NCBI RefSeq assembly: GCF_002288925.2
Contig: NW_022098069.1
Span: forward strand, 86,950,467 to 87,014,466
DNA from: Delphinapterus leucas
Lineage: Eukaryota; Chordata; Mammalia; Artiodactyla; Monodontidae
Length of the DNA: 64,000 nucleotides
Reading direction: 5' to 3'
Below, piece by piece: positions 11,601-21,062 of the stretch. Position numbers and translations under genes: made by a program. The number at the start of each line of letters is the position of its first letter. Position 1 is the first letter of the stretch. A model generated the notes under the pieces. It did not search any database, was not told the origin of the DNA, and was given only the letters and a program-made list of their open reading frames with translations.

Positions 11601-14600
11601 CTCCATGAGGCAGCTCCGGATCTCCCCGGACATTTCTGGGAGGACGAGACGGGGCTCGCTGGGTCCCATCAGGACTTGGCCGTCGAGGGTGGGGATGCAA
11701 CCAGCCGCCCGCCCCGTCCCCCACTTCCTCCACAGAGGCAGGCAGGCGCCCTGCTCCAGAGAGCACCCGGCCGGCCACGGCAAGGCCGTCCTTCAGGACG
11801 TCCTGGGTACCACCCTCAGTCCCGACTCATGCTGCGACGGCACCCGGCGGCATCTATGGACACCCAGCGAGAGCCTCTGTGGGCAGTACTTCTGGAAGAG
11901 AGCAGCCAGGCGAGGGGGCACACCGCCACCGTCCCGCTCTGGCCGCCCCCCACCCTCCCGGCATCTCCCCCCAGGCCGACCACCTCTCCCTGGCTCTGCG
12001 GCTATCCTGATGCCAGGCCTCCTCCCCAGGTGCTCCCACCCTGGCTGCCCTTCATGGGAAGGGCTGGCCAATGGTGGGGATCTGGGGAGGAGGCCGGCAA
12101 GACCACGGCTGGGGGGTGGGGGAGCGTCAAACGCATGGGGTGCGCAGACCACCGCGGGGTGCACATCTCAAGCACTGCCGCCGGGGCCGCGGGGGAGGCG
12201 TGGATGGCCTGCAGGGTGCCTCCTGCTGCCTGGCCTCCAGAGGGGAGGGCTGGGGTCTGTGGCTGAGTGCCTCCCCCAGCCCTCAACCTGAGCCAGCTCC
12301 GCCCAGCCAGCCTGCCCACTTGCCTCTCCCCCCGCCCCTCCGTTGGGGACCAGGCCCTGGGATGGGAGAACAGAGAGCTGGGCGGAGACCCGAGCTCTGC
12401 CTGGGAAGGTGCAGCCGGTGGGCGCTGGGGCACCCCCGTTCCCCACAGCTCACCTTCCATCTCCCGCGCGGCCTGCTCAGACCTCTCCTTGTAGATTCTG
12501 TCCAAGCGCTTCTGTTTCTCTTCTGCTCGCTTTCTCTCCGCCAGAGTCCTAGCGTCCACATCTTGGAAATCTACCTGAAAAGTTGAGGTAAAGATCAGAT
12601 CTGACCATCGTGAACCCAGGTAAAACAAGAATCAAAAACAGGCCTAAGGGGGCTTCCCTGGTGGCGCATACGTTAAGAATCTGCCTGCCAATGCAGGGCA
12701 CACGGGTTCGAGCCCTGGTCTGGGAGGATCCCATGTGCCGCAGAGTAACTAAGCCTGTGCGTCACAACTACTGAGCCTGTGCTCTAGAGCTCACAAGGCC
12801 ACAACTGCTGAGCCCGCATGCTACAACTACCGAAGCCTGCAAGCCTAGAGCCCGTGGTCTGCAGCAAGAGAAGCCACCGCAGCGAGAAGCCCACGCACCG
12901 CAACAAAGAGTAGCCCCCACTCGCCCCAACTAGAGAAAAGCCCGCGCGCGACAATGAAGACCCAACACAGCTAAAAATGAATACATAAAATAACTAAAAT
13001 CAAAAAAACAAAAACTGGCGTAAGGGAAGCCGGAGCCTCGCCAGCTACAGCCATGAGCTCTACTGGTCTCAAGTTCACACGCGCTGTTTTAACACACACA
13101 GCAACACGCTCAGCTGCGATGTTTAACCCCCGGTAAGAACACAACCAGCGGCGTCTCCTAGTAAAATAAGACGTAAAAGACTTCCATCCCCACGTGTGCT
13201 GCAGGCAGGCAGGCAGCAAGCTCGCTCCAATTAGTGGGAAGGAAGGCTACTGGCTGGACCGAGGGGCCTGAGAGCAACACTCGAGTGGACCCCTAGGGAG
13301 CGGCAGGAAAGGCAGCAGCCACAGGCCAGGAGCACGGGCACGTGGGGGAGGCTGGCACTACTGGTACTGGTAGGTACCATCCACCGGGCTGGCCAGAGCC
13401 TGTGGCAGCCCAGGGAGCAACTCACAGTGAAAGCAGGGGACAGCCCGAGCGCAGAGCCCAGCACAGAAAAGGGCTGCGTCTGAGCAGCTGAATCTCCCTC
13501 CTCTTTTCATCTTTCCTAGAAACCAGGTCCAAAGGCTCAGCACCACCTACACGTGGGGACAAGCTGCGGCTCTTCCCCTAAAGCTGCTCCTCCTGTCTTG
13601 GGAGCCCCTGAGGCCCACCCCCTTCAGTACCCCCGGGGGCCAGGCAGGTCTCCCCGCGGGGAGGGGCAGTGCAGCTTGGGGCCTGCCTACCTGTTTGTTG
13701 TGCGTTAAGAAGTGGAAGCCCAGGGCCAGCTTCTTATAGGCTGTACCATACTTCTCGTTCCAGCCGCGGATGGCCCGGGTGGCGGCCTGCCTCAGCTTCT
13801 GTGCCACCTCTCTGGGCGGCGGCAGGGGCCGCTCATGGTCGGTGCCCAGTGTGAGCTCCAGGAACTCCTGGAAGTTGGAAACGACTAGCATCCTGAAATG
13901 GTGAGACCTGGCAAAGAGCTGGTCCAGGACCTGGAAAGCGGAGAGGCGGACCTCGGCGTGCTCCTGGCTCAGCTGGGCCATCAGCAGGTGGTAGGTGCGG
14001 CCAAGCTGCTCCTCTGAAGACCTGAGGACACAGCCCTCCTCACCAGGCGCCTGACGCACCCACAGGTGGCAGGGACGCGGGCCCTCCCACAGGCCTCTGC
14101 CCTTCCTCCAGAGCAAAGTGGACAAACTACCGCCCACGGGCCAAACCCAGCCCCTGCCTATTTCTGCACAGCCCGCAAGTCAAGGACAGTTTTTCCTTTC
14201 TTTTGGTTAAGACAAGTCAAAAGAGTAACACTTCCTGACGTGTGAGATTCAGCGTGGGTGCCCAGTTTTATTGGGACCCAGCCAGGCCCATTCATTCATT
14301 CAGCGGCTGACCGCCTGTCCACAGCCCAGTGCCCACAGCAGACCTGACCGCCTGCGGAGCCTGAAAGACTCCCCGCCCGGCCGGCCCGCCGGTAGAGGCC
14401 TGCCGGCCCTGCACTCGCGTAGCAGAGACCCCACCCCAAGGGGAGACCACACGTCCCAGCACCCCCAGAAAGCTCTGTGGGCCTCTGGGAGCCGCCCTGG
14501 CAGGCCGGCGCACACCCTGACCCCTCGTTGCTCCTCCTACCGGCTATCCCCGCCCCTGCACACACCCTGCTGTTTGGGGGGATTCTGGGGCGTGCGGCAA

Positions 14601-14872
14601 AACCTGACCTGAGCCACTATTTTCTATCAAAACGTAAATCACTAACAGGATCACTTAAGTTTCCCTGCTTTGTAAGCACAGGATAAGAACGATCAGTAAA
14701 TCCCCTCGGCTTAGTTCCCAGCATCTGAGAGGCCCTCAGCAGTGGGAGAAAAGAAGGGGTGGTGTTGAAAAACAGGTCCTGCAGAGCCCGCCTGCTATGA
14801 CCTCTAACCTTCCTCCCATCCTTTGTTCCAACAGTAACTAATCCATAAGTCACACACGGGCGCTCAAGGACA

Positions 14873-14915
<43 letters not shown>

Positions 14916-15278
14916 GAGTGAACAGACACCAACCACAGCCCTGTGTTCTCCCGCATGCCACACAGGCCCACCTGGGACCGCTACCCAGAACACGACCAGG
15001 CGCTGCAGGGCCCTGGGGAGACGTCCCGGGCGTGTCCCTTTACTAGTTCTCTCCTGGCAAAGGGTCGATCGTGGGGACAGGCAGGGGAGGGCGGACCCCG
15101 GGGGAGCCCCACAATCTCCCAGGGCTGTCACGGGCTTGCTGAGACAGCCGTCACCTAAAACGTGAACGCTTATGACGTACCTGCAAATTTTCTTCAGCTC
15201 CTTCATTTTCTCGGGATTCACTTGGGGCTCTCCTGAAGTTGTGAGCTCTTCCACCAACTCTGAAAGTTTCTGATCCAT
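2580..15278 (-). CDS. UVSSA: UVSSA, UV-stimulated scaffold protein A (5' part: 8 coding exons, residues 1-401; C-terminus outside window)
   Basis: Exons 15278-15181, 14021-13691, 12574-12454, 11635-11333, 10607-10495, 10402-10274 and 2685-2580 join in frame with GT-AG introns (phases 2, 0, 1, 1, 0, 0), with one noncoding 5' exon inferred. The product starts [18 protein letters not shown]. Known role: in transcription-coupled nucleotide excision repair UVSSA joins stalled RNA polymerase II, binds CSA and USP7, and recruits TFIIH. Visible parts: VHS-like domain, residues 1 to about 150; a coiled basic helix (residues 144-180); an acidic linker; and the TFIIH p62-binding motif [12 protein letters not shown] at 378-389. 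The C-terminal DUF2043 region is not in the window. The 7.6-kb intron before the last exon is the largest. Loss of UVSSA in humans causes UV-sensitive syndrome A. Confidence 0.94.
3985..4520. promoter_or_regulatory. AT-rich island in the UVSSA 7.6-kb intron
   Basis: About 530 bp of complex AT-rich, repeat-free sequence between GC-rich blocks. It contains the palindromic CTAATTAG (4461-4468) and a second ATTAGG nearby. It resembles a vertebrate non-coding regulatory element; conservation cannot be tested here. Confidence 0.4.
5630..6110. promoter_or_regulatory. AT-rich island with three TAATTA cores and an octamer-like site
   Basis: Repeat-free. TAATTA occurs at 5673-5678, 5745-5750 and 5843-5848, and ATGCTAAT at 6083-6090. 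The island ends abruptly in GC-rich DNA. It is the strongest enhancer-like candidate in the UVSSA introns. Confidence 0.42.
7270..7930. promoter_or_regulatory. AT-rich island in the UVSSA 7.6-kb intron, right part
   Basis: Complex AT-rich non-repeat sequence with TAATTA at 7344-7349; a mixed stretch at 7680-7800 separates it from a smaller AT block at 7820-7930. Confidence 0.35.
7931..10273. other. GC-rich UVSSA intron, no feature seen
   Basis: GC-rich intron sequence with no transposon, exon or tandem array that I can support. Long ORFs on both strands reflect composition. Confidence 0.5.
10274..10402 (-). CDS. UVSSA: UVSSA coding exon 6
   Basis: 43 codons, starting [20 protein letters not shown] and ending EEGCRRE. 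Acceptor CTCGCAG|CTGTTC, donor GGGAG|GTGAGT. Phase 0 at both ends. Confidence 0.92.
10495..10607 (-). CDS. UVSSA: UVSSA coding exon 5
   Basis: 113 nt, starting (D)[20 protein letters not shown] and ending VCSWVQ. Acceptor CTGCAG|ACAGCC, donor TCCAG|GTGGGC. The next intron is only 92 bp. Confidence 0.93.
11333..11635 (-). CDS. UVSSA: UVSSA coding exon 4 (CSA-side linker)
   Basis: 303 nt, starting [20 protein letters not shown] and ending YTLEVELSS. The middle is a low-complexity acidic linker, about 29 residues shorter than I recall for human by alignment of flanking motifs. Acceptor TCCCAG|AAATGT, donor CTCAG|GTGCGG. Confidence 0.92.
12454..12574 (-). CDS. UVSSA: UVSSA coding exon 3 (charged helix)
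   Basis: 121 nt, starting [20 protein letters not shown]; a lysine/arginine/glutamate-rich helix. Acceptor TTTCAG|GTAGAT, donor GAAG|GTGAGC, phase 1. A CHR SINE starts only about 75 bp upstream of the acceptor. Confidence 0.94.
12651..13009 (+). mobile_element. CHR-type SINE, long form
   Basis: Full tRNA-Glu-derived head (GGCTTCCCTGGTGGCGCA) with the long body and an A-rich end. Flanked by imperfect duplications AAAAACAGGCCTAAGGG (12634-12650) and AAAAACTGGCGTAAGGG (13010-13026), so fairly old. Lies in the UVSSA intron just upstream of coding exon 3. Confidence 0.9.
13691..14021 (-). CDS. UVSSA: UVSSA coding exon 2 (VHS-like domain)
   Basis: 331 nt, starting [20 protein letters not shown] and ending FHFLTHNKQ. 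It includes the conserved [20 protein letters not shown] block. Acceptor CCTCAG|GTCTTC, donor AACAG|GTAGGC. This is the bulk of the VHS-like fold. Confidence 0.95.
14874..14913. repeat. (CA)n microsatellite
   Basis: About 20 uninterrupted CA units in the intron after the first UVSSA coding exon; likely length-polymorphic. Confidence 0.95.
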
Positions 15279-15288
15279 ACGTAGAAAC
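15181..15288 (-). CDS. UVSSA: UVSSA first coding exon
   Basis: The exon runs 15288-15181, with ATG at 15278. Acceptor TTCCAG|GTTTCT leaves 10 nt of 5' UTR. The first 32 codons are followed by a split Arg codon. Donor TGCAG|GTACGT is strong. The start matches the family N-terminus MDQKLS. Confidence 0.93.
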
Positions 15289-16237
15289 CTGGAACGCAGA
15301 CATGCTAAATGACCACCTAGTACTTCAGGGCCCTGGGTTTCATCGGCAAGTGCTTGCTGGGCTGCACTGTGTGCTGGGCATCGGGGTGTGGGCGCAAGGC
15401 TGAGTCCTCGCTCCCTGGCCTCTGAGAGGTGACCCCCGATGCTGAAATACAACAATTCAAGGAGACGTTCCAAATCAGACCAACAAGACCTTTTTGGTGG
15501 AAATTAGGAAAAGAGTAACAACAGCACGTGAGCTCTGGAGGTCTACGGTCCGACCCCCCCAGCGCGGCAGAGGCTGCAGCCCCGGCTGTTCTCCGCCGCT
15601 GGCCACGCACTGCGGTAAGGCAAGGATCAGAACGGTCTAAGTTGCACTTAGTTAAATTAGCTTTCCCACAGGACCGCCGCCGCCCCTCTTTCCTCGCCAA
15701 CACGACTATCCATCCGAAGGCCACAAGGCGGCCTCTACACCCGGAGCGAGCTGCTGCGACTCGACCTGCGCGCGGAGAGCCGCCCGGAGGCCGGGTGCGG
15801 AGGAGGCCGGGGCGCCCGCGCAGCACTTGCGCAGGAAGGAAGGGGCCGGGGTCGCCCTGAGCCTGGGGCGCCGAGGACGCCTGGCTGGCTGCAGGGCTCG
15901 GCTTCACCAGTGGAAAGAAGGGCCGGGAACGTGGGCGCAGCCTCTCCCGTCGCGCCCGCCAACAGTAACGTTTATCGTCGCCGATCCTCGGCGGCCGGGG
16001 CGGGAGCCGCTCTCCCGAGCACACGCCAGCACCCGGCTGCCCCCGGCCCTGTCAGGGCCGACTCCGCCCCCGTCCTGAAGTCCGGCGAGCGGCCGGACTG
16101 AGGGGGCGTCCGGGGAGGGGTGCAGTAGGGGCATCACGGGGGGGACGCAGGGGACGTCCCCGAGAGAGGGCTCGCCCTCCGGCGCCCCGCCCCCGCCCCG
16201 TCGCCCCTGCCCAGCGGCACAGGACCGCGATACCTAC

Positions 16238-16300
16238 CGCGCGACCCGGCCGCTAGCCTCACCTCACCCTTCCGGCGAAGGGCCCGCCCCCTGTCACATG
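16238..16300 (-). other. Candidate UVSSA noncoding first exon
   Basis: No ATG exon upstream of 15288 fits. Within the CpG island the minus strand has a near-ideal donor GCG|GTAGGT at 16238/16237, directly below the CCAAT-containing promoter module. The upper end is a guess; transcript data would be needed to fix it. Confidence 0.35.
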
Positions 16301-16547
16301 CCCCAGATCGCAACAGTCATTGGCTCGCCCTGGCCCGGGCGGCGCGGGGGCGAAGGTCAGCCCGGCCACGATAGCGTCTACGCCGCGACGCGGCTGCTCT
16401 CAAATTAGCCCGCCCCTTCCGGATGAGGCCCCGCCCACCTCCTGTCACGCGCCGCCGAGCTCGGCAAGCAATGGCTCGCCCTGACCTCCGAGGCGCGGAC
16501 GTGGGGTCAGGGCCGAGGTCTACGCGGTGACGCAGGCGCGCTCCCGG
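16267..16547. repeat. Tandem duplication of the UVSSA core promoter (2 x about 145 bp)
   Basis: Copy A (16267 to about 16400) and copy B (16414 to about 16547) share ordered blocks: CCCTTCCGG, GGCCCGCCC/GGCCCCGCCC, CCTGTCAC, TGGCTCGCCCTG, GGTCAG, and GTCTACGC..GACGC. Offset is 142-147 bp. Copy A has CCAAT (AGCCAATGAC on the minus strand); copy B reads AGCCATTGC there. Confidence 0.75.
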
Positions 16548-17469
16548 CAGGGGCGGGGCGGCCTGGGAGGGCGACGCGCGAGAAAAAGGAGGCGGGCGGG
16601 CGCAGCAAGTTCTTAAAGGAGCCGCGTGCGCGGGGGACGGGGCGGGGCCGGGCTGAGGGGTGCGAGCTTGGCGTTCACGGCGTCGCCGCCGGGAGGACTG
16701 CTGTCCCCCGGCCCGGCCCCGCCCCTGCGACGGGACGCCCGGGTGGGCGCCGCTGCGCGTTTCTCCGGGAGCGCCGGAGATCCTTCCCCAGACGCCACTC
16801 GGAGGACCCGGGAGGGGGCGCGGGCTCCCCGGGGCTGGGGGCCTCGGCAGATGACCCCCAACCCTCCCCGAGGAGTGGCGCCCCCGCTGTCGGCACTAGC
16901 CTCGCCTGGGCGGCTACACTTCCCGGGTCCGATGGCAGCGCTGGGAGCCGTGTCCGGGGTACCCTCCCCGGGAGACCCTCCCTGGTTCGTCTCCCGCCCT
17001 CTCGGTTGCCGAACGTCCCGGTGGCGGGGACACCCCGGGCTGGGCGTTGGGTCCTCACGCGGCCGGGGACCCCAGGTGCCAGGTGACACCCCCAGCCGGG
17101 TGGCCCCGCACCCCAGCCGCCCTACCCGGCGGCCCCTGCGTTTTCGGAGCCCCGCCGCAGCCAGGCCCTCGGGAGGCGCTCGCCCGCTTATCGGCCCCGG
17201 GCGCCCGGCCCTCCCTCCGCAGCGCCGCCGCCTCCCCAGCTCTTGGCCGCCTCACTCGGGCTCTGGGTGCCGCGGCGCCGGCACAGAGGGGCGTCAGGGG
17301 GCAGCTGGGATGTGCCGCGACCCGGGGTGGGGGCCGAAGGGGGTGACGGCGCTAGAGGCCCCCCGCCCCTGAGCGCGGGCGCCGCGTCCTTAGCGCACAG
17401 CCCAGGCAGGGCCCCTCCCTGGCCGATGGTGACCAGACGCCTGTCTCCAGCCTCAAAAGGGCTTGAAGC

Positions 17470-17770
17470 GCTGAAACGCCACAACACGAGGGACCTTAAA
17501 CACAGGACACTGAGTGAAAGGAGGCCGTCAAAAAGAGCAAATGTGTGATGCCACTTGGACAAAATGTCCAGAAGAGGCAAACCCACAGCAGAGGGAAGGG
17601 AAGGGAAGCGCCTGCAGATGGGCACAGGGGTTCTTTCTTGGGGTGACAGACGTGACCTAGAATTAGAGGTGGTGCTTGCCCAACCTCCTTACTGTATTAA
17701 AACGTTGAGTTGTACATTTTGAAAGGGTGGTTCTTGTGGTATGTGAATTACATCTCAATAAGTAGCTATT
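17470..17770 (+). mobile_element. L1 3'-end fragment (old, L1M-like)
   Basis: Ends with the characteristic GAGTTGTACATTTTGAAAGGGTGG and TGTGAATTACATCTCAATAA of mammalian L1 3' UTRs, on the plus strand, followed by an A-rich tail at 17771-17830. Confidence 0.8.
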
Positions 17771-18139
17771 GAGAGAAAGGAAAAGAAAGAAGGAAAAAGA
17801 CAAAGATGAATTTAAAAAACGACACAAAAAAGAGAGAGGAAGTGGCCACCCGCCCTCTCTGTGCCCAGACCTCAGGCCTCTGGTTTGCTCCAAGCAACCA
17901 AGAGCTGTTTCCCTTCTGCGGCTACAGGGTAACTGTTTCCTGACAAAACGAGGCCCGACTCTTTCCCCTCCTCCCGAGCCCTGTGCGGCCCAACTCCTAA
18001 GAGCTGTCCCTGCCCCGACCCAGGTTGCCCAAGATGCTTGTGTGGCCCAGTCCAGCCTTGTGCCCGCACCACCTGAGCCACCTGCCCACCGCCCTCTGGT
18101 GTCAGCTGATGGATGGTGGTCTGTCCTTCCACTCGCTCG

Positions 18140-18847
18140 GGCCAATGACCTTGGAGTCCCCCTGGACCCCTCTTCCTCTCACCCGACTTGGAAGTCCAGA
18201 CAGGCCCACTTTCAGAGCGTATTCAGAATCCGAGCACTTTCCGTCACCCACAGCCACCAGCAGGTCCCTGCCACCATCCCCCTCAGTGGGTCACTGCAGT
18301 CACCTCTGCCCACTCCGCCCTCAGACCCCTAGGGTGCATTCACCTTGCAGCAGCCAGAGGGACCCTCTAGAGGCTAAGGTCAGATCATGTCACCCCTTCG
18401 CCCCTGCAGTGGCTCCCATCCCAGAGCAAAGCAAAAGCCTTTATCAGCCCACGGGGCCTTCCTGGTCTGTGCCGGCCGCCCCACCTCCTCCCTCCTGCTC
18501 TCCCCTCATCCCTGCAGCCACGTCAGTGCCAGGAAGTCTGTTCATCCCACCCCAGCACTTTCTCCTGCAGCCTGTCGCCTCCCTTGCTGTGACAAGCCTC
18601 CCCTTACCCCGCCCCCCGCCCAGCCTGCCTGCCCTTTAACCTCCTGTACTTTGTCTCACAGCGCTTACAGCTTTATCTCACACTCACAAGATTACAGGCT
18701 TGTAATCTTATTACTAGGTTATTGGGTTTTTTCCTCTTCTGCTCTCAGGACATATGCTCCGTGAAAACAGGGATCTTTGTCTTGTATCATGATGCCAGGC
18801 ACACAGTAGGTGTTCCATACTTGTTGAATGTTGAATCAATAAATAAA
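18140..18847 (+). mobile_element. LINE L2 3'-end fragment
   Basis: Recognisable L2 wording: AAGGTCAGATCATGTCACCC, CAGTGGCTCCCATC, then GCCAGGCACACAGTAGGTG and TTGTTGAATG.. before AATAAATAAA. Ancient and diverged. Confidence 0.75.
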
Positions 18848-20423
18848 ATTAGCCAAGCTGAATTGTGATGAGAACTAAAAAGATATTGTAAAACAACCAA
18901 AGGGGATTTTTCAGGATGCTAAACCCCCAGCAGCATGAACGCGAAGAGAACCACTCAAGGCACGTCATAATCAAATAGTGGAAAACCAGTGACAAAGAAG
19001 CACCTTAAAAGCAGTCTGAGAGAAAAGGCGCGTTGCAAAGATAAGAGAGCCGCAGATTTCTCGCCTGAAACAACACAAGCTCCAAGACAATGGAACAGAA
19101 CTCTTGCAGCAGTAAAAAAAAAAAGACACTGTTAACCTTGAATTGTATGTACAGTGAAATGGCCCCCCAAAACTAAACTAAGGTGAAATAAAATCATTTT
19201 CAGACAAATAAAAGCTGAGGGAATTCATCACCAGCAGATCTGTGGTGGAAGAAATGTTACAGGAAGGTCTTCAGAATTAAATCAGAATTTAATGACAAAA
19301 ATATCTGGAAAATCTCCACGTATTTGGAAATTAGCCAACAGACACCGAAATAGTCCGTGGGTCATAGAAAAAATCACAAGGGAAACTAAAATGTTTTGAA
19401 CTGCATGAAAATGAAAACAACATTAAAATGTATGGTATGTTTATGTTAGAAATGAAAGGCCCCAAATCAGTCATCTAATCTTCCCCTCAAGAAGCTGGAA
19501 AAAGAACACTTAAACCCAGAATCAGTGGAAGGAAGAAAACGATAAAGAGCAGAAATCAGTTACACAGAAAACAGTCAAGCAACAGGGGAAAATAATCCAA
19601 AAGGTGCTTCCTTGTAATAATCTATAAAATTGATAGAAATTCTGATTGATAGAAAACTGACTCTAGCGAGACTGATCAAGGAAAAAATAAGGAGAAGCCA
19701 ATGACCAACAACGGGCATGAGAGGGTGCATCACTACATGTCCTACAGACGTTACAAAATAATAGAGTACGTTATAGATCATGTGCTTAGCAAAGGCCTAG
19801 CAGAACAGATCCAGGATACATTAAGAATATAACATACCAAGTGGGATTTATCTCAGGAATGCAAGGTTTGTTTAACCACTCAAAATCAAAAAATGTAATT
19901 CTCCGTGACAACAGAATAAAGAAGAAATATCATATGGTAATTTCCTTAGACAAACTAAAGAACATTTGACAAAATTCAACATCAGTTTATGGTAATAATT
20001 TTCAGGAGACCTCCTCAACCTGATAAAGAACACCCAGGAAAACCTACAGCAGGCATCACCCTTAACAGTGAAAGAGAATGCTTTCCACCCAAGGTTGGAA
20101 ACAAGGCAACGATGTCCACCCTCCTGTTTAGCCCTGAGCTGGTGGCTCTGGCTGGTACAAGAAGGGAAGAAAAAGAGAAGCAAGGCATGCGATTAGGAAG
20201 AAAGAAGTAAACTGTCTTTATTTACATATGATACAGTTGTGTACATAGAAAATTCTTTAAAATTTACCAAAAAGCTACTAAGATTAATGAGGGAGTTTAG
20301 CAAGGTCACAGGATACAAGGTCAATATACAAAATTACTCTATGTCTGTCTGTTACCATATTGGAAATGTTGGAAAGGTAAATTTAAAGATTAAGTTTACA
20401 ATAGCGTTAAAGATCATGAGATA

Positions 20424-20633
20424 GGGCTTCCCTGGTGGCGCAGTGGTTGAGAGTCCACCTGCCGATGCAGGGGACACGGGTTCGTGCCCCGGTCGGGGAA
20501 GATCCCACATGCCGCGGAGCGGCTGCGCCCGTGAGCCATGGCTGCTGAGCCTGCGCGTCTGGAGCCTCTGCTCCGCAACAGGAGAGGCCACAACAGTGAG
20601 AGGCCCGCGTACCGCAAAAAAATAAATAAATAA
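20424..20633 (+). mobile_element. Young CHR-type SINE with perfect 15-bp target duplication
   Basis: Short cetacean form (GTTCGTGCCCCGGTC, GCCGCGGAGCGGCTG) ending in an A-rich (AAAT)n tail. The duplication AAAGATCATGAGATA occurs at 20409-20423 and 20634-20648. Confidence 0.95.
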
Positions 20634-20799
20634 AAAGATCATGAGATAATTAGGGTTAAATTAACAAAATATGTGCAAGGTATGTACACTGAAAACTATA
20701 AAATGTAAATGAGAGAAATAAAGGTAGATCTGAATAAACATGTGGAAAGACAGCCTGTGTTCACGGGTTAGAAGACTCAGGACTGCCGATTTTCAAGTC

Positions 20800-21062
20800 C
20801 CTGTTACAGACTGAATCGGCCCCCCCTCCCCCAAACCCATATCTCCCTGTGACTGTTTGGAGGCAATTAAGGTTAAATGAGGTCACAAGGGTGGGGCCCC
20901 GATGCAGCAGGACTGGTGCCCTCCTGGGAGGACACAGGGAGAAGGCGCCGGATGGGGTCTCGCTAGGACCCAACTACCAGCACCGTAGTCCTGGACCTCT
21001 GGCCTCCAGGACCGTGAGGAAATATCCTCCTGTCTCAGCCGCCCAGCTTGAGCAGACTAAGA
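20800..21062 (+). mobile_element. ERVL-MaLR-like LTR fragment
   Basis: Carries the MaLR-type phrases GGTTAAATGAGGTCACAAGG, GTGGGGCCC and TCTGGCCTCCAGGACCGTGA, ending GCAGACTAAGA. It splits the surrounding L1. No coding sequence. Subfamily not assigned. Confidence 0.6.

Larger units (their letters stand above)
15520..17450. promoter_or_regulatory. UVSSA CpG-island promoter region
   Basis: About 1.9 kb of very GC- and CpG-rich DNA with many GC boxes and no interspersed repeat. It spans the UVSSA 5' end. The part 16.6-17.45 kb upstream of the gene is equally CpG-rich but holds no supported exon; its long ORFs are open in several frames at once. Confidence 0.85.

Noticed and set aside
11260..12291. 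343-codon plus-strand ORF, with a 295-codon ORF in another frame
   Set aside because: Antisense shadow of UVSSA coding exon 4 and flanking GC-rich intron; both frames open together, low-complexity Pro/Arg/Gly composition.
16626..17372. 248-codon ORF in the CpG island
   Set aside because: Overlapping ORFs in other frames and on the other strand, composition Pro/Arg/Gly/Ala; no domain or splice context.
20424..20500. tRNA-like A and B boxes
   Set aside because: They belong to tRNA-derived SINE heads, not functional tRNA genes; the same sequence recurs in ten dispersed copies.
20443..20625. Recurrent ORF starting MVESPPADAGDTGSCPG, seen also at several other sites
   Set aside because: Reading frame through CHR SINEs, repeated wherever the SINE occurs; not a gene.
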